From a virus, in the IMG/VR virus record IMGVR_UViG_3300046000_005049, positions 1 to 35,988 of that record: a stretch of 35,988 bases of DNA, one strand, 5' to 3'. Every line of letters begins with the position of its first letter. Positions within the stretch are counted from its first letter, which is position 1. A model generated the notes under the pieces. The model was given only the letters and a program-made list of their open reading frames with translations, searched no databases and was not told where the DNA came from. The position numbers were made by a program, and so were the translations under genes. Below are positions 14,336 to 22,077 of the stretch, piece after piece.

Positions 14336-16121
14336 AGAGCTACGTTGGAGCGATGCTTTCTCTTATGGTAAGAATAACGTATTGCGATTAGATGCCAACC
14401 CTCTTACCCAAATTGTAGGTAAGAACGGACATGGCAAGAGTTCTCTAGGGCTGATTCTTGAAGAAGTTCAGTTCAATAAGAACTCTAAAGATATGAAGAA
14501 GGCTAGTATTCTTAATAGGTACTCTAAGTCTAAGAACTATTTTATTGAACTGGATTTTGACAAAGATGGAAGCAATTACACTATTAGCACTAGTAGAACT
14601 AACTCTAGTGGTACTGTTAAGCTTAACTGTGGTGGTGTGGATATTAGCTCGCATACTGCTACTGCCACTTATAAACAAATTGAAGCCATCCTGGGGTACG
14701 ACTTTATCAAGTTTGGACAGCTCGTGTATCAAAGTAGTGCAGCGGCGCTTGAATTCCTTACAGCTACCGATACGGCAAGAAAAGCATTTCTAATTGAGCT
14801 TTTAGACCTAAGCAAGTATCCTAAAGCCTCGGATGTATTTAAGAAACTAGCTGCGGATATTAGTAAAGCTGTTAGCGTGGAAGAAGCTAAAGTGGAGACA
14901 GTATCTGCTTGGCTAAAGAAATACGCTAACGAAGACCTTACTCTTAAAGTGCTGACCCAAGAGCCTGAATACCCTTCTGAGTTAGAAACAGAATTAGCAG
15001 GGTTGAATGCCTCTCTAACCAACATTGTTAGTACAAATAAGAAAATTAGTACTAACAATACGTACAAGGCAATACTAGAAGGTATTAACATAGTGAAGGT
15101 TAGTGAACCTAAACTGTCGGAAGAAACAGCTACTGAGCTAAAGGTAGACATTGCTAGTATTAAAAAGGATATTACACATTACCAGGCTCATATTCGTGCA
15201 GGTACTGGTAGTAGTACATGCCCTACATGTAAACAAGCTGTAGATAATAGTTTTGCTGTCACAAGAGTAAAAGACGCTGAGGTTAAGGTCGATCAGCTTT
15301 TCGGTAAACAAAAAGGTTTAGAAGCTAGGCTTAAAGAGCATGAAGTGTCTAACCTAGTGTATCAAGCAGCTCAGAAACAATTAGCAGAATGGGAAAAGTA
15401 CCATGCTCTTTATGATTCTAGTATGTCTTCTGATCTTCTCAATAAAGAGGAAATCGAAGCTAAAGTAATTGACCTTAATAAAACAATAGGTAGCATTAAG
15501 TCCTCTATTAGTGTTATTCAGGCGTTAAATAAGAAGGTTGCAGAGCACAACTCTAAAGTTGCTGTGATTTCGGAACAAATGCAGTCTATGCGCACTGAGT
15601 TAGTAGCACACAATTTAAACCTTACTAGGCTATCAGTAGACTCCACCAATTACCAAGTTTTGGTGAAAGCGTTTAGTTCTACAGGTTTAGTGGCTTATAA
15701 GATCGAATGTTTAGTAAAAGACTTAGAAGTTATTACTAATACTTATTTGTCCGAGCTAGCAGATGGGCGTTTCCAGTTATCATTTAGAATTGCGTCAGCT
15801 GACAAGTTGAACGTAGTTATCACAGATAATGGTCAGGATGTGGAAATTACTGCACTTAGTACGGGGGAACGCGCTAGGGTTAACGTAGCTACTCTATTAG
15901 GTATCCGCTCATTGATGCAAGCCCTTAGTGATAGTCGTACTAATTTGCTTATTCTAGATGAAACTATTGAGAATCTAGACGTAGAAGGTAAAGAAAAGTT
16001 GATTGAGGTTCTACTAAAAGAAGAGAATTTAAACACCTTCTTAATCTCTCATGGTTTCTCACATCCTTTGTTAGAAAAAATCAGTGTTATAAAAGAATAT
16101 AATATATCGAGGATTGAATGA
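14322..16121 (+). CDS. sbcC: SbcC/Rad50-like ATPase subunit (T5 D13-like)
   Basis: A 599-residue SMC-like ATPase starting at ATG 14322 (MITYKELRW); an upstream ATG at 14277 would add a tail overlapping the preceding gene and is less likely. Walker A is GKNGHGKS at 33-40, the zinc hook is CPTC at 300-303 between two coiled-coil arms, the ABC signature is LSTGE at 512-516, Walker B is LLILDE at 542-547, and the H-loop is SHGF (H577). The arms are short compared with bacterial SbcC, as in other phage versions. Works with the SbcD-like nuclease. The stop overlaps the next ATG. Confidence 0.94.
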   Translation: MITYKELRWSDAFSYGKNNVLRLDANPLTQIVGKNGHGKSSLGLILEEVQFNKNSKDMKKASILNRYSKSKNYFIELDFDKDGSNYTISTSRTNSSGTVKLNCGGVDISSHTATATYKQIEAILGYDFIKFGQLVYQSSAAALEFLTATDTARKAFLIELLDLSKYPKASDVFKKLAADISKAVSVEEAKVETVSAWLKKYANEDLTLKVLTQEPEYPSELETELAGLNASLTNIVSTNKKISTNNTYKAILEGINIVKVSEPKLSEETATELKVDIASIKKDITHYQAHIRAGTGSSTCPTCKQAVDNSFAVTRVKDAEVKVDQLFGKQKGLEARLKEHEVSNLVYQAAQKQLAEWEKYHALYDSSMSSDLLNKEEIEAKVIDLNKTIGSIKSSISVIQALNKKVAEHNSKVAVISEQMQSMRTELVAHNLNLTRLSVDSTNYQVLVKAFSSTGLVAYKIECLVKDLEVITNTYLSELADGRFQLSFRIASADKLNVVITDNGQDVEITALSTGERARVNVATLLGIRSLMQALSDSRTNLLILDETIENLDVEGKEKLIEVLLKEENLNTFLISHGFSHPLLEKISVIKEYNISRIE

Positions 16122-16333
16122 AATATACTACTAAACAATTTAGAGTAGATGGGGGCGCTAAGCATATTCAGATATTCCAAAGCGTTAAATTCATAGAATT
16201 ATACAGCACACTAGTGTACTTATGGGGCGATTACACTGACTTCTCTAAGATTCCGTTTCCTAATCCTGTTACAAAGTTATTCCCTGTAACTTCAGAAACA
16301 ATGCTACCCGCGGGTAAGGAGTTTTCATGGTAG
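16118..16333 (+). CDS. Hypothetical small protein
   Basis: A 71-residue protein in ATGA overlap with sbcC and overlapping the next gene by seven bases. Pro/Phe-rich middle (FSKIPFPNPVTKLFPV). Its end carries the AAGGAG ribosome site of the nuclease gene that follows. No domain recognised. Confidence 0.62.
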   Translation: MKYTTKQFRVDGGAKHIQIFQSVKFIELYSTLVYLWGDYTDFSKIPFPNPVTKLFPVTSETMLPAGKEFSW

Positions 16334-16782
16334 TTGATAGTCGTGCTAAAGGTGCTAGAGCAGAAACCCTAATTAGAGACAGCCTTCGTGTACACACGAA
16401 ACTTAATTGGGAGAGGGTACCTAGCTCAGGTGCCCTTGACCCTAAACATGGGCTAAAGGGCGACCTTTACGTCCCAAACGAAAAGAACCTTTTCTGTGTA
16501 GAAGTTAAACACTATGCAGACGATCACCTTACTAGTAAAATACTGACAGACAGGAATCCGCAACTTATTGAGTGGTGGAAACAAGCATTACGTCAAGGTA
16601 TACAAGTGGAAAAAATCCCCTTGCTTGTGTTTAAGTTTGACCGTAGTAAAATCTTTTGCGCCTTCGCGGACCTACCAACAGGACTATATGATTCTATCTC
16701 AATCGGCGCTAAAGATCACTTCTTTACAGTAGCATTGTTAGATGACTTTATGGTGCATGAGCGACCAAAATTTATCGCTTGA
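16327..16782 (+). CDS. PD-(D/E)xK nuclease, Holliday-junction-resolvase-like (T5 D14 position)
   Basis: A 151-residue protein with a good AAGGAG site before ATG 16327. It starts SRAKGARAETLIRDSL (helix with the usual early Glu). Then come WERVPSSGALDP, KGDLYVP (active-site Asp) and FCVEVKHY (the ExK motif). This is the order seen in archaeal Hjc and phage PD-(D/E)xK resolvase-type nucleases, which cut branched DNA. It lies between the SbcC and flap nuclease genes, matching T5 D14. Substrate not provable from sequence. Confidence 0.75.
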   Translation: MVVDSRAKGARAETLIRDSLRVHTKLNWERVPSSGALDPKHGLKGDLYVPNEKNLFCVEVKHYADDHLTSKILTDRNPQLIEWWKQALRQGIQVEKIPLLVFKFDRSKIFCAFADLPTGLYDSISIGAKDHFFTVALLDDFMVHERPKFIA

Positions 16783-16807
16783 TTACTTATTTAAAATATA
16801 GTATAAT
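16779..16807 (+). promoter_or_regulatory. Promoter of the flap endonuclease-dUTPase-nrdJ unit
   Basis: TTGATT 16779-16784, 17-base spacer, TATAAT 16802-16807. The spacer is AT-rich. The first in-frame ATG (16814) begins six bases after the -10 box, so its mRNA would have no leader. Confidence 0.7.
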
Positions 16808-16813
16808 ATATAC

Positions 16814-17665
16814 ATGACCGCAAAAACATTTAAACAAATAAACACAATGCAAGAAGGCAATCTTATGATTGTCGACTCGCTAAACCTAGCTTTCCGCTAT
16901 AAACACGCTAAGGCAGTTGACTTCTGTACAGACTATATGCGTACAGTAGAAAGCCTACGTAAGTCATATAAGTGCGATAAGCTAATAATTGCTGGAGATA
17001 TGGGCTCCTCTTCCTACCGTAAGGCTCTGTACCCTGAGTATAAACAGAACCGGAAAGATAAATTTGCAGATCAGACACCTGAAGAAAAAGCAGAGTTTGA
17101 AGAGTTCTTTGGCGAAGTCCAACGAATCCTTGAACAATATGAGTCCGATGGAGTTTCTCCGGTTCTTAGGTTTCCCGGAGTTGAGGCTGACGATATCGCA
17201 GCGTACATCGTCTCAAAACGAAAACGCTTCCAATGTTCCCAAATCTGGCTAATTTCATCAGATAGAGACTGGTCACTTTTGGTAGACACCAACGTAAGCC
17301 AGTTTAGTTACGTTACTAGAAAAGAATTTACTGTGGAGAACTGGCATGAGCATTATGAGTGGGATCGTGATAGCTATATTAGTATTAAGTGCCTCATGGG
17401 CGACCCTGGAGATAATGTACCTGGCGTGCCCGGAATTGGCCCAAAGAAAGCTGCTAGTTTGGTGGAAGAATACGGATCTACCTACGATATCATTGCCTCT
17501 CTACCCATTAGTAGTAAGTATAAATATATTGCTAATCTTAATGCTTTTGGTGCTGATGCTCTAATGCTAAACTATAAGCTAATGGACCTAGTAACCTTCT
17601 GCGAGGATGCTATTGGTAAAGAGAATTGCAAGAAGATTGATGAAGTATTGGGGTTATATCTATGA
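16814..17665 (+). CDS. 5'-3' flap endonuclease/exonuclease (T5 D15-like)
   Basis: A 283-residue FEN-family nuclease that removes primers and flaps. Recognisable elements in order: LMIVDSLNLAFRYKH; GDMGSSSYRKALYPEYKQNR (helical arch entrance); PGVEADDIAAYI (metal site); WLISSDRDW (second metal site); LMGDPGDNVPGVPGIGPKKA (H3TH with GDxxDN). Layout and length match T5 D15. The start is uncertain. ATG 16814 would be leaderless. ATG 16847 begins MQEGNLMIVD. ATG 16865 (MIVDSLN) has AGAAGG with a seven-base spacer. T5 D15 also has an extension before the MIVDG motif, so I keep the longest form. Confidence 0.92.
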   Translation: MTAKTFKQINTMQEGNLMIVDSLNLAFRYKHAKAVDFCTDYMRTVESLRKSYKCDKLIIAGDMGSSSYRKALYPEYKQNRKDKFADQTPEEKAEFEEFFGEVQRILEQYESDGVSPVLRFPGVEADDIAAYIVSKRKRFQCSQIWLISSDRDWSLLVDTNVSQFSYVTRKEFTVENWHEHYEWDRDSYISIKCLMGDPGDNVPGVPGIGPKKAASLVEEYGSTYDIIASLPISSKYKYIANLNAFGADALMLNYKLMDLVTFCEDAIGKENCKKIDEVLGLYL

Positions 17666-17823
17666 ATAGTGAAGCTGCGGTACTAAGAGCGTTAATGCAT
17701 TTCTATAGCGTAACCTCTTTAGAAGAAGTTGTAATAAAACAAAATGAACATATCGAGAGATTACAGCAAAAACTCATGGCTAAAGCCAATTGGATGTACG
17801 TAAATAATAATAGACAAGGATAA
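17662..17823 (+). CDS. Very small helical protein
   Basis: A 53-residue ORF read in the gap between flap endonuclease and dUTPase. The ATG (17662) overlaps the nuclease stop as ATGA and the TAA (17821-17823) lies one base before the dUTPase ATG. It is helical with a short coiled-coil (KQNEHIERLQQKLMAK). Coupling at both ends supports a real gene; function unknown. Confidence 0.6.
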   Translation: MNSEAAVLRALMHFYSVTSLEEVVIKQNEHIERLQQKLMAKANWMYVNNNRQG

Positions 17824-17824
17824 A

Positions 17825-18268
17825 ATGATACCAATAACAATTAAACTAGACGACCCTAGGTGCACGCCTGTACGGGCACACCCCTCAGACGCTGGATGCG
17901 ACTTAGTATCTAAAGAGTCTATAACTATTTACCCAGGTGATCAGCACCTGCTAGATACCGGCTTAGCAGTTAAAATTCCTAAGAACCACGTGGGCTTAGT
18001 ATTCAATCGCTCTAGCCAAGGTAAGCTAAGAGTTCAGATTGCTAATGGAACAGGGGTAATTGATTCCGACTACCGCGGTAACATTAAAGTTCTACTAATC
18101 AATAACGGGCTTGATCCATATGTAATTACAGAGTTTAATACACGCATTGCACAGTTAGTAATTATGCCAATTCTACTGCCTGAGTTTAGGGTATTCAACC
18201 CTAATGTAACAGGCTTATGGGATGATACAATTAGAGGTACCGGCGGTTTTGGGAGTACAGGCGTATGA
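17825..18268 (+). CDS. dut: Deoxyuridine triphosphatase (dUTPase)
   Basis: A 147-residue trimeric-type dUTPase with all five motifs: AHPSDAGCDL; NRSSQGKL; GTGVIDSDYRGN (catalytic Asp); RIAQLVI; and C-terminal RGTGGFGSTG. It converts dUTP to dUMP, lowering uracil incorporation and feeding dTMP synthesis. Good AAGGA site before the ATG. It lies between the flap nuclease and ribonucleotide reductase, forming a nucleotide supply unit. Confidence 0.95.
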   Translation: MIPITIKLDDPRCTPVRAHPSDAGCDLVSKESITIYPGDQHLLDTGLAVKIPKNHVGLVFNRSSQGKLRVQIANGTGVIDSDYRGNIKVLLINNGLDPYVITEFNTRIAQLVIMPILLPEFRVFNPNVTGLWDDTIRGTGGFGSTGV

Positions 18269-18447
18269 ATGAAGTAGAACAAAAAATCCACACAGCAATT
18301 TCCGAAATTAGAAAGCTTCTACCTACGCTAGTTCATGATGTAGAAGATACTGATGAAATCCGCCACTGTACCACAAATTTATGTAATCAACTAATGAAAG
18401 TAGTTGGTAATAGAGTTATTAAAGAAAGCATAAAGAATGCCAGATAA
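18265..18447 (+). CDS. Small hypothetical protein before nrdJ
   Basis: A 60-residue helical protein, ATGA overlap with dut and 11-base overlap with nrdJ. Two cysteines (CTTNLC) five residues apart. No function recognised. Confidence 0.6.
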   Translation: MNEVEQKIHTAISEIRKLLPTLVHDVEDTDEIRHCTTNLCNQLMKVVGNRVIKESIKNAR

Positions 18448-20299
18448 ACAAGCACTAGCGGATATAACCGTATTTAACAAATATGCACGATTTAACCATG
18501 GTGTTAAACGTAGGGAGAACTGGACCGAGATTGTAGATCGAAATGCAGAAATGCATAAGACTAAGTATCCGCTAATGGCTGACCAAATCGACTTCATTTA
18601 CGAGAAATTTGTAAAAACAAAGTTGGTACTACCGTCCATGCGATCTTTACAATTCGGTGGACGCCCCATCTTAATGGCTGAGAATAGGATATTCAACTGT
18701 GCTTACGCTCCTGCTGAATCTACTAAATTTTTCTCGGAACTAATGTTTTTACTTTTAGGTGGAACAGGCATGGGCTATTCAGTTCAGCATCGCCACGTAG
18801 ACAAACTCCCTAAAATTAAAACACCAGAGTCGGATGGTGAATACAAATATCAGATCCAAGATAGCATTGTGGGTTGGTCAGATGCCGTTAAAGTCGTATG
18901 TAAGGCTTTCTTTAACGCTGGTACCCTGCCTATCTTCGATTACCGAGATATACGTGATAAAGGAGCGGAACTTATTACAACTGGAGGTCAAGCGCCGGGT
19001 CCAGAACCGCTACGAATATGTGTAGAGCAGTTAATTACATTATTTCGTGTAGCAGTGGGTCGTAAATTACGACCTGTCGAAGTTCATGACGCGGCTTGCA
19101 TTATTGCCGATGCAGTCTTGGCCGGTGGGATTCGTCGTGCGGCTATGATCTCTCTGTTTGATCGTGACGATGAAGAAATGTTATCATGTAAAGCAGGTGA
19201 CTGGTGGAAGACACACCCTTATCGTGCTAGAAGCAACAACAGCGCAGTTCTTCCACGAGGGGAGGTCAGCGAAGCCGAATTTAGTCAGCTCATGAAGCGA
19301 ATTGAGGAGTCTGGTTGCGGAGAGCCTGGAGTATATTGGACGAACAACAAAGATTGGGGCACTAATCCATGTTGTGAAATTGCGTTAAGACCTTACCAGA
19401 TGTGTAATCTGACGGAAATCAATGCCGGAGCTATCAAGCATCAAAAAGACTTTAATAAGGCGGCTACTGCGGCTGCGTTTATTGGTACACTACAAGCTGG
19501 TTATACAGACTTTCACTATCTGAACCCTAAGTGGAAGATCGCTTGTGAGAAGGATGCCTTGCTCGGCGTTAGTATGACAGGTATTGCTAGTGGTACAGTT
19601 GAGAAGCTAGATATGGATTGGGCTGCTGAGTGCGTAGTTGAAACTAATGCAATAGTGGCTAAGCAACTTGGAATCAACTCTGCTGCTAGAACAACCTGTG
19701 TTAAACCGGCTGGAACAACAAGTTTAGTACTGGGGACAAGCTCAGGAATTCATGCATGGCATGCTCCTTTCTATATTCGTAGAATGCGTGCAGGTAAGGA
19801 TGAAGCTCTGGCTCAGTACATGATGAAAGCAGCTCCCGGACTAGTTGAGCAAGACGTTACTAAAGATAACCAAGTAGTTCTTAGCTTCCCCCAGAGAGCC
19901 CCAGAAGGTGCTACAGTAAGAACTGAGTCAATGATGAATTTACTAGAACGTGTCAAAAACGTATCCAGTAAGTGGGTGACTACTGGGCATACTAATGGTA
20001 TTAACCAACATAACGTATCTTGTACTATTTCAGTTAAAGATGGTGAATGGGGTATTCTAAAAGACTGGATGTGGTCTAATAGGGACTTCTACAATGGAAT
20101 ATCTGTGCTGCCTTACTTTGGTGCAGAAGCATATCCTCAACTACCCTTTGAAGATATTACAGAAGAAAAGTATTTAGAGATGCTACCTTTACTAAATGGC
20201 ATTGACATTAGTAAAGTATTTGAGGAAGATGGAGTATCTATCGACCTTAAGGCAGAGTTAGCTTGTAGCGGAGTAGACGGATGTGAGATTCAATTTTAA
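18437..20299 (+). CDS. nrdJ: Class II adenosylcobalamin-dependent ribonucleotide reductase
   Basis: A 620-residue monomeric B12-dependent reductase. The finger-loop motif is NPCCEIAL (N310, C312, E314), and C323 follows exactly 11 residues after C312, the same spacing as C408/C419 in the Lactobacillus leichmannii enzyme. C88 (FNCAYAP) is the likely partner of the redox pair and C610/C616 at the C-terminus (ACSGVDGCE) the shuttle pair. GGTGMGYSVQ is the usual glycine-rich N-terminal segment. Provides dNTPs for replication without a separate small subunit. T5 itself uses class I and III enzymes, so this is a replacement, and it implies that the host has or imports cobalamin. Confidence 0.93.
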   Translation: MPDKQALADITVFNKYARFNHGVKRRENWTEIVDRNAEMHKTKYPLMADQIDFIYEKFVKTKLVLPSMRSLQFGGRPILMAENRIFNCAYAPAESTKFFSELMFLLLGGTGMGYSVQHRHVDKLPKIKTPESDGEYKYQIQDSIVGWSDAVKVVCKAFFNAGTLPIFDYRDIRDKGAELITTGGQAPGPEPLRICVEQLITLFRVAVGRKLRPVEVHDAACIIADAVLAGGIRRAAMISLFDRDDEEMLSCKAGDWWKTHPYRARSNNSAVLPRGEVSEAEFSQLMKRIEESGCGEPGVYWTNNKDWGTNPCCEIALRPYQMCNLTEINAGAIKHQKDFNKAATAAAFIGTLQAGYTDFHYLNPKWKIACEKDALLGVSMTGIASGTVEKLDMDWAAECVVETNAIVAKQLGINSAARTTCVKPAGTTSLVLGTSSGIHAWHAPFYIRRMRAGKDEALAQYMMKAAPGLVEQDVTKDNQVVLSFPQRAPEGATVRTESMMNLLERVKNVSSKWVTTGHTNGINQHNVSCTISVKDGEWGILKDWMWSNRDFYNGISVLPYFGAEAYPQLPFEDITEEKYLEMLPLLNGIDISKVFEEDGVSIDLKAELACSGVDGCEIQF

Positions 20300-20312
20300 C
20301 ACAGAGAAAAAC

Positions 20313-20477
20313 ATGGAACCTAAATTTAGCCTATCATTAACCCAGAAAGAATGGGATACAGTTCTTGGTGCTTTAGCAGATAAGCCATTCAAAGACGTAC
20401 ACCAAATAATTGGAAGTCTTATTGAGCAGTTTAAACAAGCTAGTCAGCCCAAGATAGAGCCGGTTATTACTGAGTAA
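20313..20477 (+). CDS. Small conserved phage protein
   Basis: A 54-residue protein if it begins at ATG 20313 (MEPKFSLSLTQKEWDTVL). An in-frame ATG at 20283 has a better GGAG site but overlaps nrdJ. The pattern of a beta strand, LTQKEWDTVLGAL, Pro and an IIGSLIEQ helix resembles short uncharacterised proteins common in phages. Last gene before the 20481 terminator. Confidence 0.65.
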   Translation: MEPKFSLSLTQKEWDTVLGALADKPFKDVHQIIGSLIEQFKQASQPKIEPVITE

Positions 20478-20480
20478 ATG

Positions 20481-20518
20481 AAAAAAGCCCGCTTAGAGCA
20501 ATCTAAGCGGGCTTTTTT
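20481..20518 (+). terminator. Strong intrinsic terminator
   Basis: A 17-base perfect stem, AAAAAAGCCCGCTTAGA (20481-20497) with its complement at 20502-20518 ending in six T, and a GCAA loop. The A-run on the left arm lets it work in both directions. Confidence 0.93.
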
Positions 20519-20541
20519 GTTAGGTTTCAAAAATTTATATA

Positions 20542-20570
20542 TTGACTTTCTCTAGGGATAGTGATATAAT
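20542..20570 (+). promoter_or_regulatory. Promoter of the second GIY-YIG gene
   Basis: TTGACT 20542-20547, 17-base spacer, TATAAT 20565-20570, followed by alternating AT. It sits directly after a strong terminator, so this endonuclease is an independent transcription unit. Confidence 0.82.
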
Positions 20571-20604
20571 ATATATATATGACAGAAAAATAATTGGAGA
20601 CGTT

Positions 20605-21300
20605 ATGACATGTGGTATATATAAATTAAATTTCAAAGGTACAGATAAGGTATACATAGGTCAATCTATGGGTATAGAAACTAGATATAAAGCGCATTTG
20701 GACACCTTCAGTAGCAAAAAACATACGGCTAAGCTAATGGAGGCGTATAATTTATACTCGTATCCTGATCTAGAAATTTTACTAGAATGCGACAGGGGGG
20801 AACTAGACGAACTGGAACACTTAGCTATAGAAGGATTTAACTCAGTGGTAGAAGGGTTTAATACTACTTCTAAAATTTGTGGAGGCATTTCGCCCGGAGA
20901 ATTAAATGGTAATTCAAAATTCAGTAATTCTCAAATTATAGAAGTATTTAACATGTTAATCTATTCTAGTAACTATTCCTATAGAGGTATCAGTAGTATA
21001 ACAGGTGTATCTATAGATACTATAAAGCAAATAGTTAGGGGTAAGAATCATACTTGGTTATCGGAGTACAATACTATAGGGTATCAAAAAATGCTACAAG
21101 CTAAGGGCTCTAAAGCTAGTTTCTCCAACTCACTGGAAGGTATTGGTAGAGTCCATCCTGATATTATTTCTCCAGAAGGTAGAGCCTATACAATTACCAA
21201 TATTAAAAGCTTTGCTGAAGAACACAATTTAACCCCTTCCAATTTAGGCTGTGTTCTACGAGGGTCTAGGAAGTCGCATAAAGGGTGGAGGTTGGCATAA
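20605..21300 (+). CDS. GIY-YIG homing endonuclease (second paralogue)
   Basis: A 231-residue enzyme starting at ATG 20605, preceded by TTGGAGA; a longer frame reading through the promoter is not expressed. GIY at 4-6, YIGQS at 18-21 region, Arg in ETRYKAH, conserved Glu in ELDELEH. Central helix-turn-helix (VSIDTIKQIVRG) and C-terminal NUMOD-like module (SPEGRAYTITNI, then RGSRKSHKGWRL). Close in plan to the genes at 3842 and 22078. It is flanked by two terminators and has its own promoter, so it looks like a self-contained mobile cassette placed at the junction between the early and late arms. Confidence 0.9.
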   Translation: MTCGIYKLNFKGTDKVYIGQSMGIETRYKAHLDTFSSKKHTAKLMEAYNLYSYPDLEILLECDRGELDELEHLAIEGFNSVVEGFNTTSKICGGISPGELNGNSKFSNSQIIEVFNMLIYSSNYSYRGISSITGVSIDTIKQIVRGKNHTWLSEYNTIGYQKMLQAKGSKASFSNSLEGIGRVHPDIISPEGRAYTITNIKSFAEEHNLTPSNLGCVLRGSRKSHKGWRLA

Positions 21301-21338
21301 ATAAAGCCACTAAACGTACTACGTTTAGTGGCTTTATT
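21300..21338. terminator. Bidirectional terminator between converging units
   Basis: AATAAAGCCACTAAACGTA (21300-21318) and its exact complement (21320-21338) around a single C, so in RNA a stem with a small loop. The flanking TTTATT on both strands suits termination of both the plus-strand endonuclease and the minus-strand phoH. It overlaps the endonuclease stop. Confidence 0.88.
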
Positions 21339-21339
21339 A

Positions 21340-22074
21340 TTATCTGTACGCCATAATAATGGCTTTACACATTTTAGAACGCACAATATCTTCGTCCATA
21401 AAATCGATTATCTCAATACCGGAAATACCTTCTAAACGATTTACTGCATCCAACAGGCCAGAGTCTCTACCAATATCACTCTGATCACAGTCGCCTGAGA
21501 AAATCATCTTGCAATTCTTTCCGATTCTGGAAAGAAGCATTTTCATTTCTTCTTTAGTACAGTTCTGAGCTTCATCAACTAGAACAATACAGTTTTCAAA
21601 GGTCATTCCTCTGAGGAATCCGAGCGGGGTTGGTTCGATTGTTTTGGATTTAAGGGCGTAGTCATAAAATCCTCTGCCCAAAGCTTTGGAAAATATAGCA
21701 TCAAAAGGTAAAAGGTAAGGGGCATATTTCTCTTCTAAAGTGCCAGGTAGAAAGCCTAAACCTCTACCTGTTTCTACATTGGGGCGAGTTAATACGATTT
21801 TATTAACTCTGCGATGAAATAACTCACTAGCAGCATACATAGCAGCAATATACGTTTTACCTGTACCTGCTGAACCTACGCCGAACACGATTTCATTATG
21901 TTTAATAGCTTCGTAGTACTCGCCCTGAATGAAGTTCATGGGCTGTAATTCCCTAAACTTCTCGTTAGTTTGATACACTTCATCTACTTCTTTAGCAGAA
22001 CCTCTTTTAGTAGCATAATCTGCCTTAGGTTCTTGTTGAAATTTACGTGCTCTTTTACCAGAATTTCTACTCAT
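21340..22074 (-). CDS. phoH: PhoH-like ATPase
   Basis: A 244-residue protein with the PhoH P-loop core: GVGSAGTGKTYIA (Walker A, residues 65-77), VLTRPNVETGRGLGFLPG (the PhoH signature stretch), and VLVDEAQNCT (Walker B), followed by FSGDCDQSD. The N-terminal 45 residues are basic and polar. Common in large phages; the role is thought to involve RNA handling or phosphate stress, but is not established. Ribosome site AAAGGG precedes the ATG. It follows the third GIY-YIG gene by three bases and shares its promoter. Confidence 0.93.
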   Translation of the reverse strand: MSRNSGKRARKFQQEPKADYATKRGSAKEVDEVYQTNEKFRELQPMNFIQGEYYEAIKHNEIVFGVGSAGTGKTYIAAMYAASELFHRRVNKIVLTRPNVETGRGLGFLPGTLEEKYAPYLLPFDAIFSKALGRGFYDYALKSKTIEPTPLGFLRGMTFENCIVLVDEAQNCTKEEMKMLLSRIGKNCKMIFSGDCDQSDIGRDSGLLDAVNRLEGISGIEIIDFMDEDIVRSKMCKAIIMAYR

Positions 22075-22077
22075 ATA

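Noticed and set aside
14729-15151. A 140-codon open frame opposite sbcC, and similar long frames opposite primase (6631-6990) and polymerase (7371-7739)
   Set aside because: They lack ribosome sites, run opposite well-identified genes and have Ser/Leu/Val-rich compositions expected from reverse reading.
20542-20604. A longer N-terminus for the second GIY-YIG gene
   Set aside because: It would begin in the -35 box of the gene's own promoter. The two paralogues start at MTCGIY and a TTGGAGA site precedes ATG 20605.
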